A stretch of 40,126 nt of DNA from Curtobacterium sp. B18. Lineage in GTDB: Bacteria > Actinomycetota > Actinomycetes > Actinomycetales > Microbacteriaceae. Shown one piece after another: positions 33,616-40,126 of this stretch; position 1 is the stretch's first letter, and every line of letters begins with the position of its first letter. Under the pieces are notes generated by a model. The model was given only the letters and a program-made list of their open reading frames with translations, had not been told where the DNA came from and ran no database searches. The DNA lies in assembly GCF_000333375.1 (NCBI RefSeq), contig NZ_BACZ01000044.1, positions 7,528 to 47,653 of the forward strand. The letters run 5' to 3'. Position numbers and translations under genes: made by a program.

Positions 33616-34305
33616 TCAGTTGCCGAAGCCCTGCGCCGATGCCGGCGCCGGGGTGAGACCGGACTGCTCGGTGCCCGAGCCGTCCAGCTCAGCGAGCTGA
33701 CCCTGGATGTAGCTCTTGAGCTGTGCGCGGTAGTCGCGCTCGAACGTGCGGAGCTCGTCGATCTTGCCCTCGAGCTGGCGCTGCTCCTGCTCGAGCACCG
33801 CGACACGCTGACGGTTCGTGTTCTCGGTGTCGGCGATGATCTGGCGCTGCTTGGCCTCGGCCTCGGAGACGAGACGCGCGGCCTGGGCGGTGCCCTCGGC
33901 GATGAGCGCATCACGCTTCTCGACGCCTTCGCGGACGTGCTCCTCGTGGAGACGACGCGCGAGCGTCAGGAGGTTCGTGGTGCCCTCGGTGTCCTCGTCG
34001 GCCGGGACCGTGGTGGCCGGCGCGGCGGCGGCGACCGGAGCCGGCTCCGGAGCGGCTGCCACGGGGGCGGGCTCCGGCTCGGGCTCGGGCTCGGGGGTCG
34101 GGGCGGACTGCTCGGCCTCGGCCGGCTTCGGCGCCGACTCGGCCGCCTGCAGACGCTGGCGGAGCTCGTCGTTCTCGGCCGTCAGGCGACGGAGCTCGAC
34201 CACGACCTCGTCGAGGAAGTCGTCGACCTCGTCCTGGTCGTAGCCCTCGCGGAACTTCGTCGGCTGGAACCGCTTGTTGACTACGTCTTCCGGCGTCAAA
34301 GCCAT
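33616..34305 (-). CDS. divIVA: DivIVA/Wag31 family polar growth and septum-site protein
   Basis: 229 aa. MALTPEDVVNKRFQPTKFREGYDQDEVDDFLDEVV is the conserved DivIVA membrane-binding head and first coiled coil (quoted motif spans residues 1-35; key residues Phe13, Arg19 and Tyr22). A Pro/Ala/Glu-rich low-complexity linker (about 60-105) precedes a second long coiled coil (about 110-205). The protein marks cell poles and directs tip growth in actinobacteria. ATG 34305 was chosen because GAGGTGACGGCA puts the ribosome binding site at the right distance. A GTG at 34314 inside that sequence is unlikely. Confidence 0.93.
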   Translation of the reverse strand: MALTPEDVVNKRFQPTKFREGYDQDEVDDFLDEVVVELRRLTAENDELRQRLQAAESAPKPAEAEQSAPTPEPEPEPEPAPVAAAPEPAPVAAAAPATTVPADEDTEGTTNLLTLARRLHEEHVREGVEKRDALIAEGTAQAARLVSEAEAKQRQIIADTENTNRQRVAVLEQEQRQLEGKIDELRTFERDYRAQLKSYIQGQLAELDGSGTEQSGLTPAPASAQGFGN

Positions 34306-34358
34306 TGCCGTCACCTCAATAGAACTGCTGAACGTGTGGAACCGAACCGGTGCGACCG

Positions 34359-34383
34359 AATCTACCAGTCACACCGATCGGTG
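34359..34383 (-). promoter_or_regulatory. Predicted divIVA promoter with a palindromic operator-like site
   Basis: TAGATT (34364-34359) is a -10 box that would give a leader of about 47 bases. Seven bases upstream, within the spacer to any -35, lies a perfect 12-base palindrome, CACCGATCGGTG (34372-34383). A further hairpin (34417-34423 with 34430-34436) may end transcription of the upstream yggT. The 177 bases between the two genes hold nothing else recognisable. Confidence 0.4.
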
Positions 34384-34482
34384 CGGATGCCACGCCTGGG
34401 CGAGCATCGGTCCCGACCACCGTACACCGACGGTGGCCGTGAACCGTGACCGCACCCTGGGCGTGGCGCGTGTCGTGTCCCC

Positions 34483-34785
34483 CTAGTTGGCGAACACGGG
34501 GATGAGCAGGGCGATCACGAACCGGAGGATGATCGCCACCAGGAGCACGATCGTCCAGCCGAAGTCGAGGGCCACGGGACCCATGCGCATCGGCGGGAGC
34601 ACCCGTCGGACCGCCCGGATCGGCGGGTCCGTCACGGTGTAGACCACGTCGGCGACGACGAGGAGTCCTCCGCGCGGCCGCCAGGACCGGTTGAACTGCT
34701 GGACGATGTCGAGGACGAACCGCCCCCACAGCACGAAGATGTACAGCAGGAGGAGGTAGGACAAGATCGTGAGGATCGCGGTCAC
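34483..34785 (-). CDS. YggT family membrane protein
   Basis: 100 aa with two hydrophobic hairpin segments (about 4-25 and 74-97) and the family motif DIVQQFNRSWRP, VTDPPIRAVRRVLPP and LDFGWTIVLL between them. The family always sits near sepF and divIVA in actinobacterial and firmicute division clusters, and a role in division or membrane organisation is suspected but not settled. GTG start at 34785. It lies 71 bases downstream of the sepF stop. Confidence 0.88.
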   Translation of the reverse strand: MTAILTILSYLLLLYIFVLWGRFVLDIVQQFNRSWRPRGGLLVVADVVYTVTDPPIRAVRRVLPPMRMGPVALDFGWTIVLLVAIILRFVIALLIPVFAN

Positions 34786-34856
34786 GATGGGGCTCGCTCA
34801 GCTCGGGTGCGGATCGTCACGCGACGACCTGCACGGGGCGGGTGGGCCTGAGGGAC

Positions 34857-35420
34857 TCAGGACTGGGCGAAGAAGGACGCCTCGATGTCGGACTCTACCT
34901 CAGGCGCCTCACCGCTCACCGCGACGTGGGCCGGCGAGAGCAGGAAGACCTTGTTCGTGACGCGCTCGATCTTGCCGTAGAGGCCGAGCGACAGCCCCGA
35001 GGCGAAGTCGATCATGCGGCGGGCGTCGGCCTCGGTCATCTGCGAGAGGTTGATGATGACGGGGATGCCGTCACGGAAGCTCTCGGCGATGGACTGGGCG
35101 TCCTTGTACTCGCGCGGGTGGACGGTGAGGATCTCGTTCATTTCCTGGACCGGTGCTGCCTTCTGTGCGGACGTGTGCGAGCGGCGGAGCGGGGTGACCT
35201 GTGCGCCGCGCTGGTGGGTGTGCGCCTTGGGCTCGGCAGCGACGGGCGCCACCGGTGCCGCGGCGGGCGCGGGGGTCTCGTCGGCGACCTGCGCGGCCGC
35301 GGGGGCGGGAGCCGGAGCGGACTGCTGGCGCGCGGTCTGCTGCTGCGGCTCGTCCTCGTACTCGAGTTCCTCGTCGGCGAGGCCCAGGTAGACCATCGTC
35401 TTCTTCAGCGGGTTGGCCAT
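34857..35420 (-). CDS. sepF: Cell division protein SepF
   Basis: 187 aa. The start [18 protein letters not shown] is the amphipathic membrane-binding helix typical of SepF. A disordered Gln/Ala/Pro linker (about 22-85) leads to the conserved C-terminal domain with [40 protein letters not shown] and [14 protein letters not shown]. SepF anchors FtsZ filaments to the membrane and is the main FtsZ anchor in actinobacteria. ATG 35420 follows GGAGGAACC, a strong ribosome binding site. The upstream in-frame ATG has none. Confidence 0.94.
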   Translation of the reverse strand: MANPLKKTMVYLGLADEELEYEDEPQQQTARQQSAPAPAPAAAQVADETPAPAAAPVAPVAAEPKAHTHQRGAQVTPLRRSHTSAQKAAPVQEMNEILTVHPREYKDAQSIAESFRDGIPVIINLSQMTEADARRMIDFASGLSLGLYGKIERVTNKVFLLSPAHVAVSGEAPEVESDIEASFFAQS

Positions 35421-35464
35421 GGTTCCTCCGGAGGTCGGTGCTCGTGGATGCCCTTGCAACGAGG

Positions 35465-36190
35465 CTAGGGCGCGACCGGCCGATTTCCCGTGATTGCGGA
35501 CCCGATCCGCAGGTGTGTCGCGCCCTCGAGCACGGCGTCGGCGTAGTCGCCGCTCATCCCCGCCGAGATGTCCGTCGCCGTCGGCACGACCGACACCACG
35601 CGCTCGGACACGCCGCGGAGCCGGGCGAACGCCGCGCGGGGCTCCTCGTCGAGCGGCGCGACCGCCATCACACCCCGCAGCCGGATCGTCCCGGTCGCGA
35701 GGACCCGTTCGACCATCGCTTCGACGGCGTCCGGTCGGACACCACCGCGGTCGGGGTCGTCGGTCAGGTTCACCTGCACGAAGCCGTCGATGACCGGCGG
35801 CTCCGGCTCGGCCTCGGTCGGGGCGAACGCGTCCACGACCGACTCGCGGTCGAGCGACTGCACGACGTGCGCGTACCGCCGGACCTGCCGGGCCTTCTTC
35901 GACTGCAGCTGGCCGATGAAGTGCCAGGTCAGGTCGAGGTCGGCGAGCTCCGCGGCCTTGGCCTGCGCCTCCTGGTGGCGGTTCTCCCCCACGTCGGTGA
36001 CGCCGAACGCGGCGAGCTCGCGGACGAGGGACGCCGGGTGGAACTTCGTGACGACGATGAGCGTGAGCTCGTCGGCCGAGCGCCCTGCGGCGCGCGCCGC
36101 GTCGGCGATGCCGCTCCTGACGGACGCGAGACGCGCCTCCGGTCCGTCGTCTGGTGACGAGGCGGACGGGAGGCGCGGTTCGGCTACCAA
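35465..36190 (-). CDS. YggS family pyridoxal phosphate homeostasis protein
   Basis: 241 aa TIM-barrel protein. [16 protein letters not shown] contains the PLP-binding Lys49, followed by [41 protein letters not shown] and [26 protein letters not shown] (key residues Ser, Met, Gly and Arg of the phosphate site). It has no enzymatic activity in studied members and buffers PLP supply. The only available start is TTG 36190, seven bases after the ftsZ stop, and no Shine-Dalgarno sequence precedes it. Its first ~20 codons overlap an inverted copy of the dispersed GGAGGCGCG element, so the N-terminus differs from the usual family start. Confidence 0.9.
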   Translation of the reverse strand: MVAEPRLPSASSPDDGPEARLASVRSGIADAARAAGRSADELTLIVVTKFHPASLVRELAAFGVTDVGENRHQEAQAKAAELADLDLTWHFIGQLQSKKARQVRRYAHVVQSLDRESVVDAFAPTEAEPEPPVIDGFVQVNLTDDPDRGGVRPDAVEAMVERVLATGTIRLRGVMAVAPLDEEPRAAFARLRGVSERVVSVVPTATDISAGMSGDYADAVLEGATHLRIGSAITGNRPVAP

Positions 36191-36197
36191 GGAGGAC

Positions 36198-37367
36198 TTA
36201 CTTCAGGAAGTCGGGGACGTCGAGCTCGTCGTCGTCGTCGTCGAACGCCGGGTCGGCGGCACGCTGCGCGGGCGCCTCGTGCTCCTGCGACGCCCACGAC
36301 GGAGCGGACGAGGACGAGTCCTCGATCGCACCGCTGGCACCGGCGGACGCCACGGGCACGGTCGCACCGGCGTCGGGGTCGACCCAGCTGGAGCGACGCT
36401 CCTTGAGCTGCGAGGTCGGCTCGCCACCGTCGAAGCCGGCGGCGATGACGGTCACGCGGACCTCGTCACCGAGGGTGTCGTCGATGACGGCACCGAAGAT
36501 GATGTTCGCCTCGGGGTGCACGGCCTCCTGCACGAGACGGGCCGCGTCGTTGATCTCGAAGATGCCGAGGTTCGAGCCGCCCTGGATCGAGAGCAGGACG
36601 CCGTGGGCACCGTCGATCGACGCTTCGAGCAGCGGGCTCGCGACGGCCAGCTCGGCGGCCTTGATCGCCCGGTCGGCGCCGCGCGAGGACCCGATGCCCA
36701 TGAGCGCCGAACCGGCACCCTGCATGACCGACTTGACGTCGGCGAAGTCGAGGTTGATCAGGCCCGGGGTGGTGATGAGGTCGGTGATGCCCTGCACGCC
36801 GGCGAGGAGCACCTGGTCGGCGGTGGCGAAGGCCTCGACCATCGAGATGCCGCGGTCGCTGATCTCGAGCAGGCGGTCGTTCGGCACGACGATGAGCGTG
36901 TCGACCTCGTCCTTGAGCCCGGCGACGCCGTTCTCGGCCTGGGACTGACGACGCTTGCCCTCGAAGCTGAACGGCTTCGTGACGACACCGATGGTGAGGG
37001 CGCCGATGGACTTGGCGATGCGGGCGACGACGGGCGCACCACCCGTGCCGGTCCCACCACCCTCACCGGCGGTCACGAACACCATGTCAGCACCGGCGAG
37101 GGCCTCTTCGATCTCCTCGGCGTGGTCCTCAGCGGCGCGACGGCCGACCTCGGGGTCCGCGCCGGCGCCGAGGCCGCGGGTGATCTCGCGGCCGACGTCG
37201 AGCTTGACGTCTGCGTCGCTGAGCAGCAGCGCCTGCGCGTCGGTGTTGATCGCGATGAACTCGACGCCACGGAGGCCGAGCTCGATCATCCGGTTGACGG
37301 CGTTGACGCCGCCGCCGCCGACACCGACGACCTTGATGACGGCGAGGTAGTTGTGGTTCGTGGTCAC
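36198..37367 (-). CDS. ftsZ: Cell division protein FtsZ
   Basis: 389 aa from the GTG at 37367 ([15 protein letters not shown]), the usual actinobacterial FtsZ start. The GTP-binding site includes [13 protein letters not shown] (15-27) and the tubulin signature GGGTGTGG (103-110), and the T7 loop is [13 protein letters not shown]. The C-terminal domain is followed by an acidic, Ser/Ala-rich linker and the terminal peptide [10 protein letters not shown], which binds SepF. FtsZ forms the division ring. A longer frame extends upstream to 37484, but the sequence there is not FtsZ-like and includes a structured leader, so it was not used. GGAGG lies 15 bases before the GTG. Confidence 0.97.
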   Translation of the reverse strand: MTTNHNYLAVIKVVGVGGGGVNAVNRMIELGLRGVEFIAINTDAQALLLSDADVKLDVGREITRGLGAGADPEVGRRAAEDHAEEIEEALAGADMVFVTAGEGGGTGTGGAPVVARIAKSIGALTIGVVTKPFSFEGKRRQSQAENGVAGLKDEVDTLIVVPNDRLLEISDRGISMVEAFATADQVLLAGVQGITDLITTPGLINLDFADVKSVMQGAGSALMGIGSSRGADRAIKAAELAVASPLLEASIDGAHGVLLSIQGGSNLGIFEINDAARLVQEAVHPEANIIFGAVIDDTLGDEVRVTVIAAGFDGGEPTSQLKERRSSWVDPDAGATVPVASAGASGAIEDSSSSAPSWASQEHEAPAQRAADPAFDDDDDELDVPDFLK

Positions 37368-37505
37368 GTCAGTCAGGCCTCCGGTTGAACCCTCAACCTC
37401 TACTTGAAGTTCAGGGGCAATGCTGGTAGATGTGGTGCTCGCATCGACGCTACGGGTGCCGTCCGCAGGCTGTCGCGCCGCCACGCCGCGTGTCGCGCGA
37501 TTCCG
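37368..37505 (-). promoter_or_regulatory. ftsZ leader with a GGTTGA/TCAACC dyad
   Basis: The 138-base gap between ftsQ and ftsZ has no gene. It contains a hairpin (arms 37383-37388 and 37393-37398, loop four) just upstream of the ftsZ GGAGG, embedded in the sequence AAGTAGAGGTTGAGG, which resembles conserved ftsZ leader sequences in other actinobacteria (from memory). A TAGCGT near 37455 (minus strand) is a possible -10. Confidence 0.4.
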
Positions 37506-38783
37506 CTACTTCTTCGCGCGGATGATCCCGTTGTCGGGCGCGCTCACGTCGTACTCGACCACGGTGCCGGGGTTCCGGGCCGCGTGGTCCTTCACGAGGG
37601 CCGCGAGGAGCGCCGCCTTGGCGTCGGACTGCTCGGGGTTGCCCCAGACGACACTCGAGCGGTCGCGCAGGGTGAGCGTCACGTCGTCGGCGGTCGAGCC
37701 CTTCACGCTCGTCACCTGCGACCGCACGGTCGACGGCAGCGCCAGGACGACCTCGGTCATCGTGCGGAACTCGCTCGATCCGAGCCTCGCCTTCCCGATG
37801 TCGGCGAGCGGCATGTTGGCGGGCTGCTTCGGCGAGGACTGCACGACGATGCCAGCGGGGTCGACGAGGTCGAAGGACTTCCCGGACCGCACCGCCACGA
37901 CGGGCGTGCGCTCGGTGACCGTGACGACGAGGGTGTGCGGCGGGGCCTCCTCGGTCACGTAGCTCTCGATGAGCGGGAAGCCGGCGATGTCGCGCTTGAT
38001 GGCGTCGAAGTCGAGCCGCGCCAGCGGGGTGCCGATCTGGTCGGAGAGCGCCTGGCGGACCTCGGTGGCGTCGACGCGGTTCGTGCCCTTCACCTCGATC
38101 GTCTGCAGGGCCATCAGGGGCGAGAACACCGCGACGAGGATCGAGATCCCGAACACCAGGACGATGCTCGCCGCGGTGATCCACGCGGCACGGCGGTGGC
38201 GGCTGCGGCGGGTGAAGCGACGGACCTCGGCCCGCTCGAGCAGGCGACGGCGGCGCTTGGCGATCCGGGCCTCGCGCGCGGTCTCCGCCGCGCGGACGCC
38301 GGCGCCGATCGGGCGCTCGCCCTCGCGCTGCTCGGAGCCGTGCAGGTCGGTGCCGTCCGGGTCGGAGCCGTGCAGGTCGGTGAGGTGGGCGAGCCGCTCG
38401 GCGTCCTGCCGTTCGGTCTCCCGCCGCTCGCGGGCGGTGCGCTCGGCCTCCGGGTCGTGGTGGTCCTCGTCCGGCGTGTACTCGCGCAGCCGTCCGGCGA
38501 CCGAGGACAGCCCGGCGCCGAGGCGCCGCCCCGCGGCGCCGGCGAGGGCCCCGGCACGGTCGCGCGCCGAGGCGGTCGCCGGGTCGGTGGCGGTGGGGTC
38601 GGCCGTCTCGCCGTCCGGCGCGGTCGGGGCGGGCTCGTGCCGCGCCTCCTGGACCTCCGGCTCGACCTCGCGGGACGGACGCCTCGGGGCCGTCGGGGTG
38701 CGGCGCTGCCGGGGCGCACGCGCGCCCGCAGCAGGTGCGTCCGGGCGGGCCGGACCCTCGTCGAACCCCTCTGGACGCTTCAC
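37506..38783 (-). CDS. ftsQ: Cell division protein FtsQ
   Basis: 425 aa, longer than the common ~250-300 because of an N-terminal cytoplasmic region of about 210 residues rich in Arg, Glu, Pro and Ala. One membrane segment (about 213-234, [20 protein letters not shown]) is followed by the POTRA domain ([49 protein letters not shown]). The beta domain comes next ([24 protein letters not shown]) and then the C-terminal part. It links the FtsZ ring to septal wall synthesis through FtsB and FtsL. The GTG at 38783 overlaps the murC stop (GTGA). A 30-base-period repeat at 38332-38382 encodes DLHGS twice in the cytoplasmic part. Confidence 0.9.
   Translation of the reverse strand: MKRPEGFDEGPARPDAPAAGARAPRQRRTPTAPRRPSREVEPEVQEARHEPAPTAPDGETADPTATDPATASARDRAGALAGAAGRRLGAGLSSVAGRLREYTPDEDHHDPEAERTARERRETERQDAERLAHLTDLHGSDPDGTDLHGSEQREGERPIGAGVRAAETAREARIAKRRRRLLERAEVRRFTRRSRHRRAAWITAASIVLVFGISILVAVFSPLMALQTIEVKGTNRVDATEVRQALSDQIGTPLARLDFDAIKRDIAGFPLIESYVTEEAPPHTLVVTVTERTPVVAVRSGKSFDLVDPAGIVVQSSPKQPANMPLADIGKARLGSSEFRTMTEVVLALPSTVRSQVTSVKGSTADDVTLTLRDRSSVVWGNPEQSDAKAALLAALVKDHAARNPGTVVEYDVSAPDNGIIRAKK
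38332..38382 (-). repeat. Short direct repeat inside ftsQ
   Basis: A 21-base unit at 38332-38352 recurs exactly at 38362-38382 (period 30). It duplicates the peptide TDLHGS in the disordered N-terminal tail and keeps the reading frame. Confidence 0.65.
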
Positions 38784-39949
38784 CGGGACTGCGTCCCGTC
38801 GTCGTGGAGGGCACTGAGCACCTGCGGGATGATGCGGTACACGTCGCCGCAGCTCAGCGTCATGATGATGTCGCCGTCCCGCGCGACCGCGGCGGCGCGC
38901 GCGGACGCCTCGTCCCAGTCCGGCAGGAACTCGACACGCGACTGGTCGGCGAAGCGCTCCTGGACGAGGGCGCCGGTGACGCCGGGTTCCGGGTCCTCGC
39001 GGGCGCCGTAGACGTCGAGGACGACGGTGTGGTCGGCGAGCTCCTCGTAGACCTTCGCGAAGTCGCCGGCCATCATCCGGGTCCGCGAGTACAGGTGCGG
39101 CTGGTGGATCGCGATGATGCGGCCGTCGCCGACGACGTTCCGTGCCGCCCTGAGCGCGGCCGCGACCTCGGTCGGGTGGTGGGCGTAGTCGTCGTAGACC
39201 GAGACCCCGCGCTCCACGCCGTGCAGCTCGAAGCGCCGCTGGGTGCCGCCGAAGGCCTCGATCCCGCGGATCGCGTCCGCGGCGGCGACGCCGAGTCCGG
39301 TCAGGACGGCGAACGCGCCGACGGCGTTGATCGCGTTGTGCCGCCCGGGCACGCGGAGCGTCAGGTGGTGCGATGCGCCCGCTGCGCGGAAGTCGACCTC
39401 GACGCCGGCGGACTCGGTGATGCGCTCGATCCGGACGTCGGCGTCGACGGCCTCGCCGAAGGTGACGACCTCGGGGGCGTCGGTGCGCGCGCGGATGCCG
39501 GCGGTGACGGCCTTTGCGCCGGCGTCGTCGCTCGAGATGACGACCCGCTCGGACGCCTTCGCGGCGAACTCGACGAACGCCTCGGTGAAGGCCTCCTCGC
39601 TGCCGTAGTGGTCGAGGTGGTCGGCGTCGACGTTCGTGACGAGCGCGACGGCGACGTCGTAGAGCAGGAACGAGCCGTCGGACTCGTCGGCCTCGACGAC
39701 GAACAGGTCGCTCGACCCGGGAGCGGAGCTCGTGCCGAGGGACTGGATGACCCCGCCGTTGACGAAGCTCGGGTCCAGACCCAGCTCGACCATCGCTGTG
39801 ACGATCATGCCCGTCGACGTCGTCTTGCCGTGGGCACCGGCGACCGCGACGAGGCGCTGGCCGGCGATGAGCGCGGCGAGGGCCTGCGAGCGGTGCAGGA
39901 CCGGGATGCCGCGGCGCTGGGCCTCGAGCAGCTCGGGGTCGGCTCGCAC
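38780..39949 (-). CDS. murC: UDP-N-acetylmuramate-L-alanine ligase MurC, N-terminus missing
   Basis: About 389 residues of MurC are present, from [24 protein letters not shown] to the C-terminus. These include the ATP loop [61 protein letters not shown] and GAGD-like end segments. MurC adds L-Ala to UDP-MurNAc, an essential step in peptidoglycan synthesis. The normal first ~75-80 residues (the UDP-MurNAc-binding Rossmann start with a GIGGxGM motif) are absent. Upstream of 39949 the DNA codes instead for an acyl ligase on the other strand. The Asn usually seen in RADNPEL is also missing at the break. The open frame continues to an ATG at 39988, but that extension is arginine-rich nonsense. This is probably a misjoined contig end. 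Confidence 0.85.
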   Translation of the reverse strand: MRADPELLEAQRRGIPVLHRSQALAALIAGQRLVAVAGAHGKTTSTGMIVTAMVELGLDPSFVNGGVIQSLGTSSAPGSSDLFVVEADESDGSFLLYDVAVALVTNVDADHLDHYGSEEAFTEAFVEFAAKASERVVISSDDAGAKAVTAGIRARTDAPEVVTFGEAVDADVRIERITESAGVEVDFRAAGASHHLTLRVPGRHNAINAVGAFAVLTGLGVAAADAIRGIEAFGGTQRRFELHGVERGVSVYDDYAHHPTEVAAALRAARNVVGDGRIIAIHQPHLYSRTRMMAGDFAKVYEELADHTVVLDVYGAREDPEPGVTGALVQERFADQSRVEFLPDWDEASARAAAVARDGDIIMTLSCGDVYRIIPQVLSALHDDGTQSR

Positions 39950-40126
39950 GGGGGACCGCCGTGCCCGAGGCCCCCGGCGCCGACGCACCGGCCGCCGTGC
40001 TGTTCACGTCGGGGTCGACCGGCCCGGCCAAGGGCGTCGTGTACACGCACGGGCAGCTCGGTGCCGTCCGGGACGCGCTGGCCACCCAGTACGACATCGG
40101 CGTCGGCACCGGGCTCGTCGCCGGGT
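39950..40126 (+). CDS. AMP-forming acyl ligase (OleC/fatty-acyl-CoA synthetase type), internal fragment
   Basis: The plus-strand frame through 39961 gives about 55 residues beginning [20 protein letters not shown], then [23 protein letters not shown] is the phosphate-binding A3 motif of the ANL superfamily, and the following [14 protein letters not shown] resembles OleC-like beta-lactone synthetases or related acyl-adenylating enzymes. Both ends are missing: the window ends at 40126 and the sequence upstream switches to murC. In an intact enzyme this segment lies about 150-200 residues into the protein. It does not belong in a division and cell-wall cluster, which supports a chimeric junction. 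Confidence 0.75.

Noticed and set aside
37368-37484. A longer N-terminus for FtsZ (start at 37484)
   Set aside because: The extra ~39 residues do not resemble FtsZ, and the DNA holds the leader hairpin and ribosome binding site.
37506-40109. A single 867-codon frame joining FtsQ to upstream sequence
   Set aside because: Only the part up to 38783 is FtsQ. Upstream it runs antiparallel in frame against murC, and the GTGA overlap marks the real start.
1-40126. tRNA, rRNA, transposase, integrase or prophage genes
   Set aside because: No cloverleaf, rRNA core sequence or recombinase motif was seen on either strand when reading through the window, although no covariance search was possible.

Overview
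The window is high-GC DNA with dense, tightly overlapping genes and many GTG and TTG starts. The gene order ftsQ-ftsZ-yggS-sepF-yggT-divIVA-lspA-rluD-dnaE, together with hisD-nrdR, points to an actinobacterium of the family Microbacteriaceae. Curtobacterium or a close relative is my best guess, but the genus is inference.

Left edge (1-1367, minus strand): the first codons of nrdR and a complete hisD that carries a one-base frameshift near its 3' end. Right part (27105-39949, minus strand): a housekeeping block reading murC (N-terminus missing), ftsQ, ftsZ, yggS, sepF, yggT, divIVA/wag31, lspA, rluD, dnaE and a small kinase-fold gene. The last ~177 bases are a fragment of an unrelated AMP-forming acyl ligase on the plus strand that abruptly replaces the 5' part of murC. 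This looks like a chimeric contig end.

Between hisD and the kinase-fold gene lies a cell-surface glycan locus of about 25.6 kb (1421-27047). It holds a WsaF-like GT4, several GT2 enzymes (one with two GT2 domains), two further GT4 genes (one frameshifted), a GT61 enzyme, two acyltransferase-3 membrane proteins (one fused to an SGNH domain and coupled to a separate SGNH hydrolase), and a secreted FnIII plus endonuclease/exonuclease/phosphatase-fold protein. It also holds a minus-strand operon of a two-gene ABC exporter followed by two tandem paralogues that fuse an N-terminal GT2 to a C-terminal CDP-glycerol glycerophosphotransferase (TagF-like) domain. I infer a wall polymer containing sugars and polyol-phosphate links, exported by the ABC transporter and decorated with acyl groups. 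No precursor-synthesis genes (dTDP-rhamnose, CDP-glycerol) are present, so those must lie elsewhere. The central part (about 15.5-22.5 kb) is visibly less GC-rich than its flanks, as is common in exchanged glycan loci.

Other features: TAnnnT -10 boxes placed exactly 12 bases before the start codon of several genes (leaderless transcripts), a perfect 32-base palindrome between convergent genes, a 574-base intergenic region full of GC-rich dyad repeats before dnaE, and small repeats at the dnaE 3' end and in ftsQ. Five one-base indels in hisD and one GT4 gene could be sequencing errors or real lesions. I saw no tRNA, rRNA, CRISPR array, transposase or integrase.
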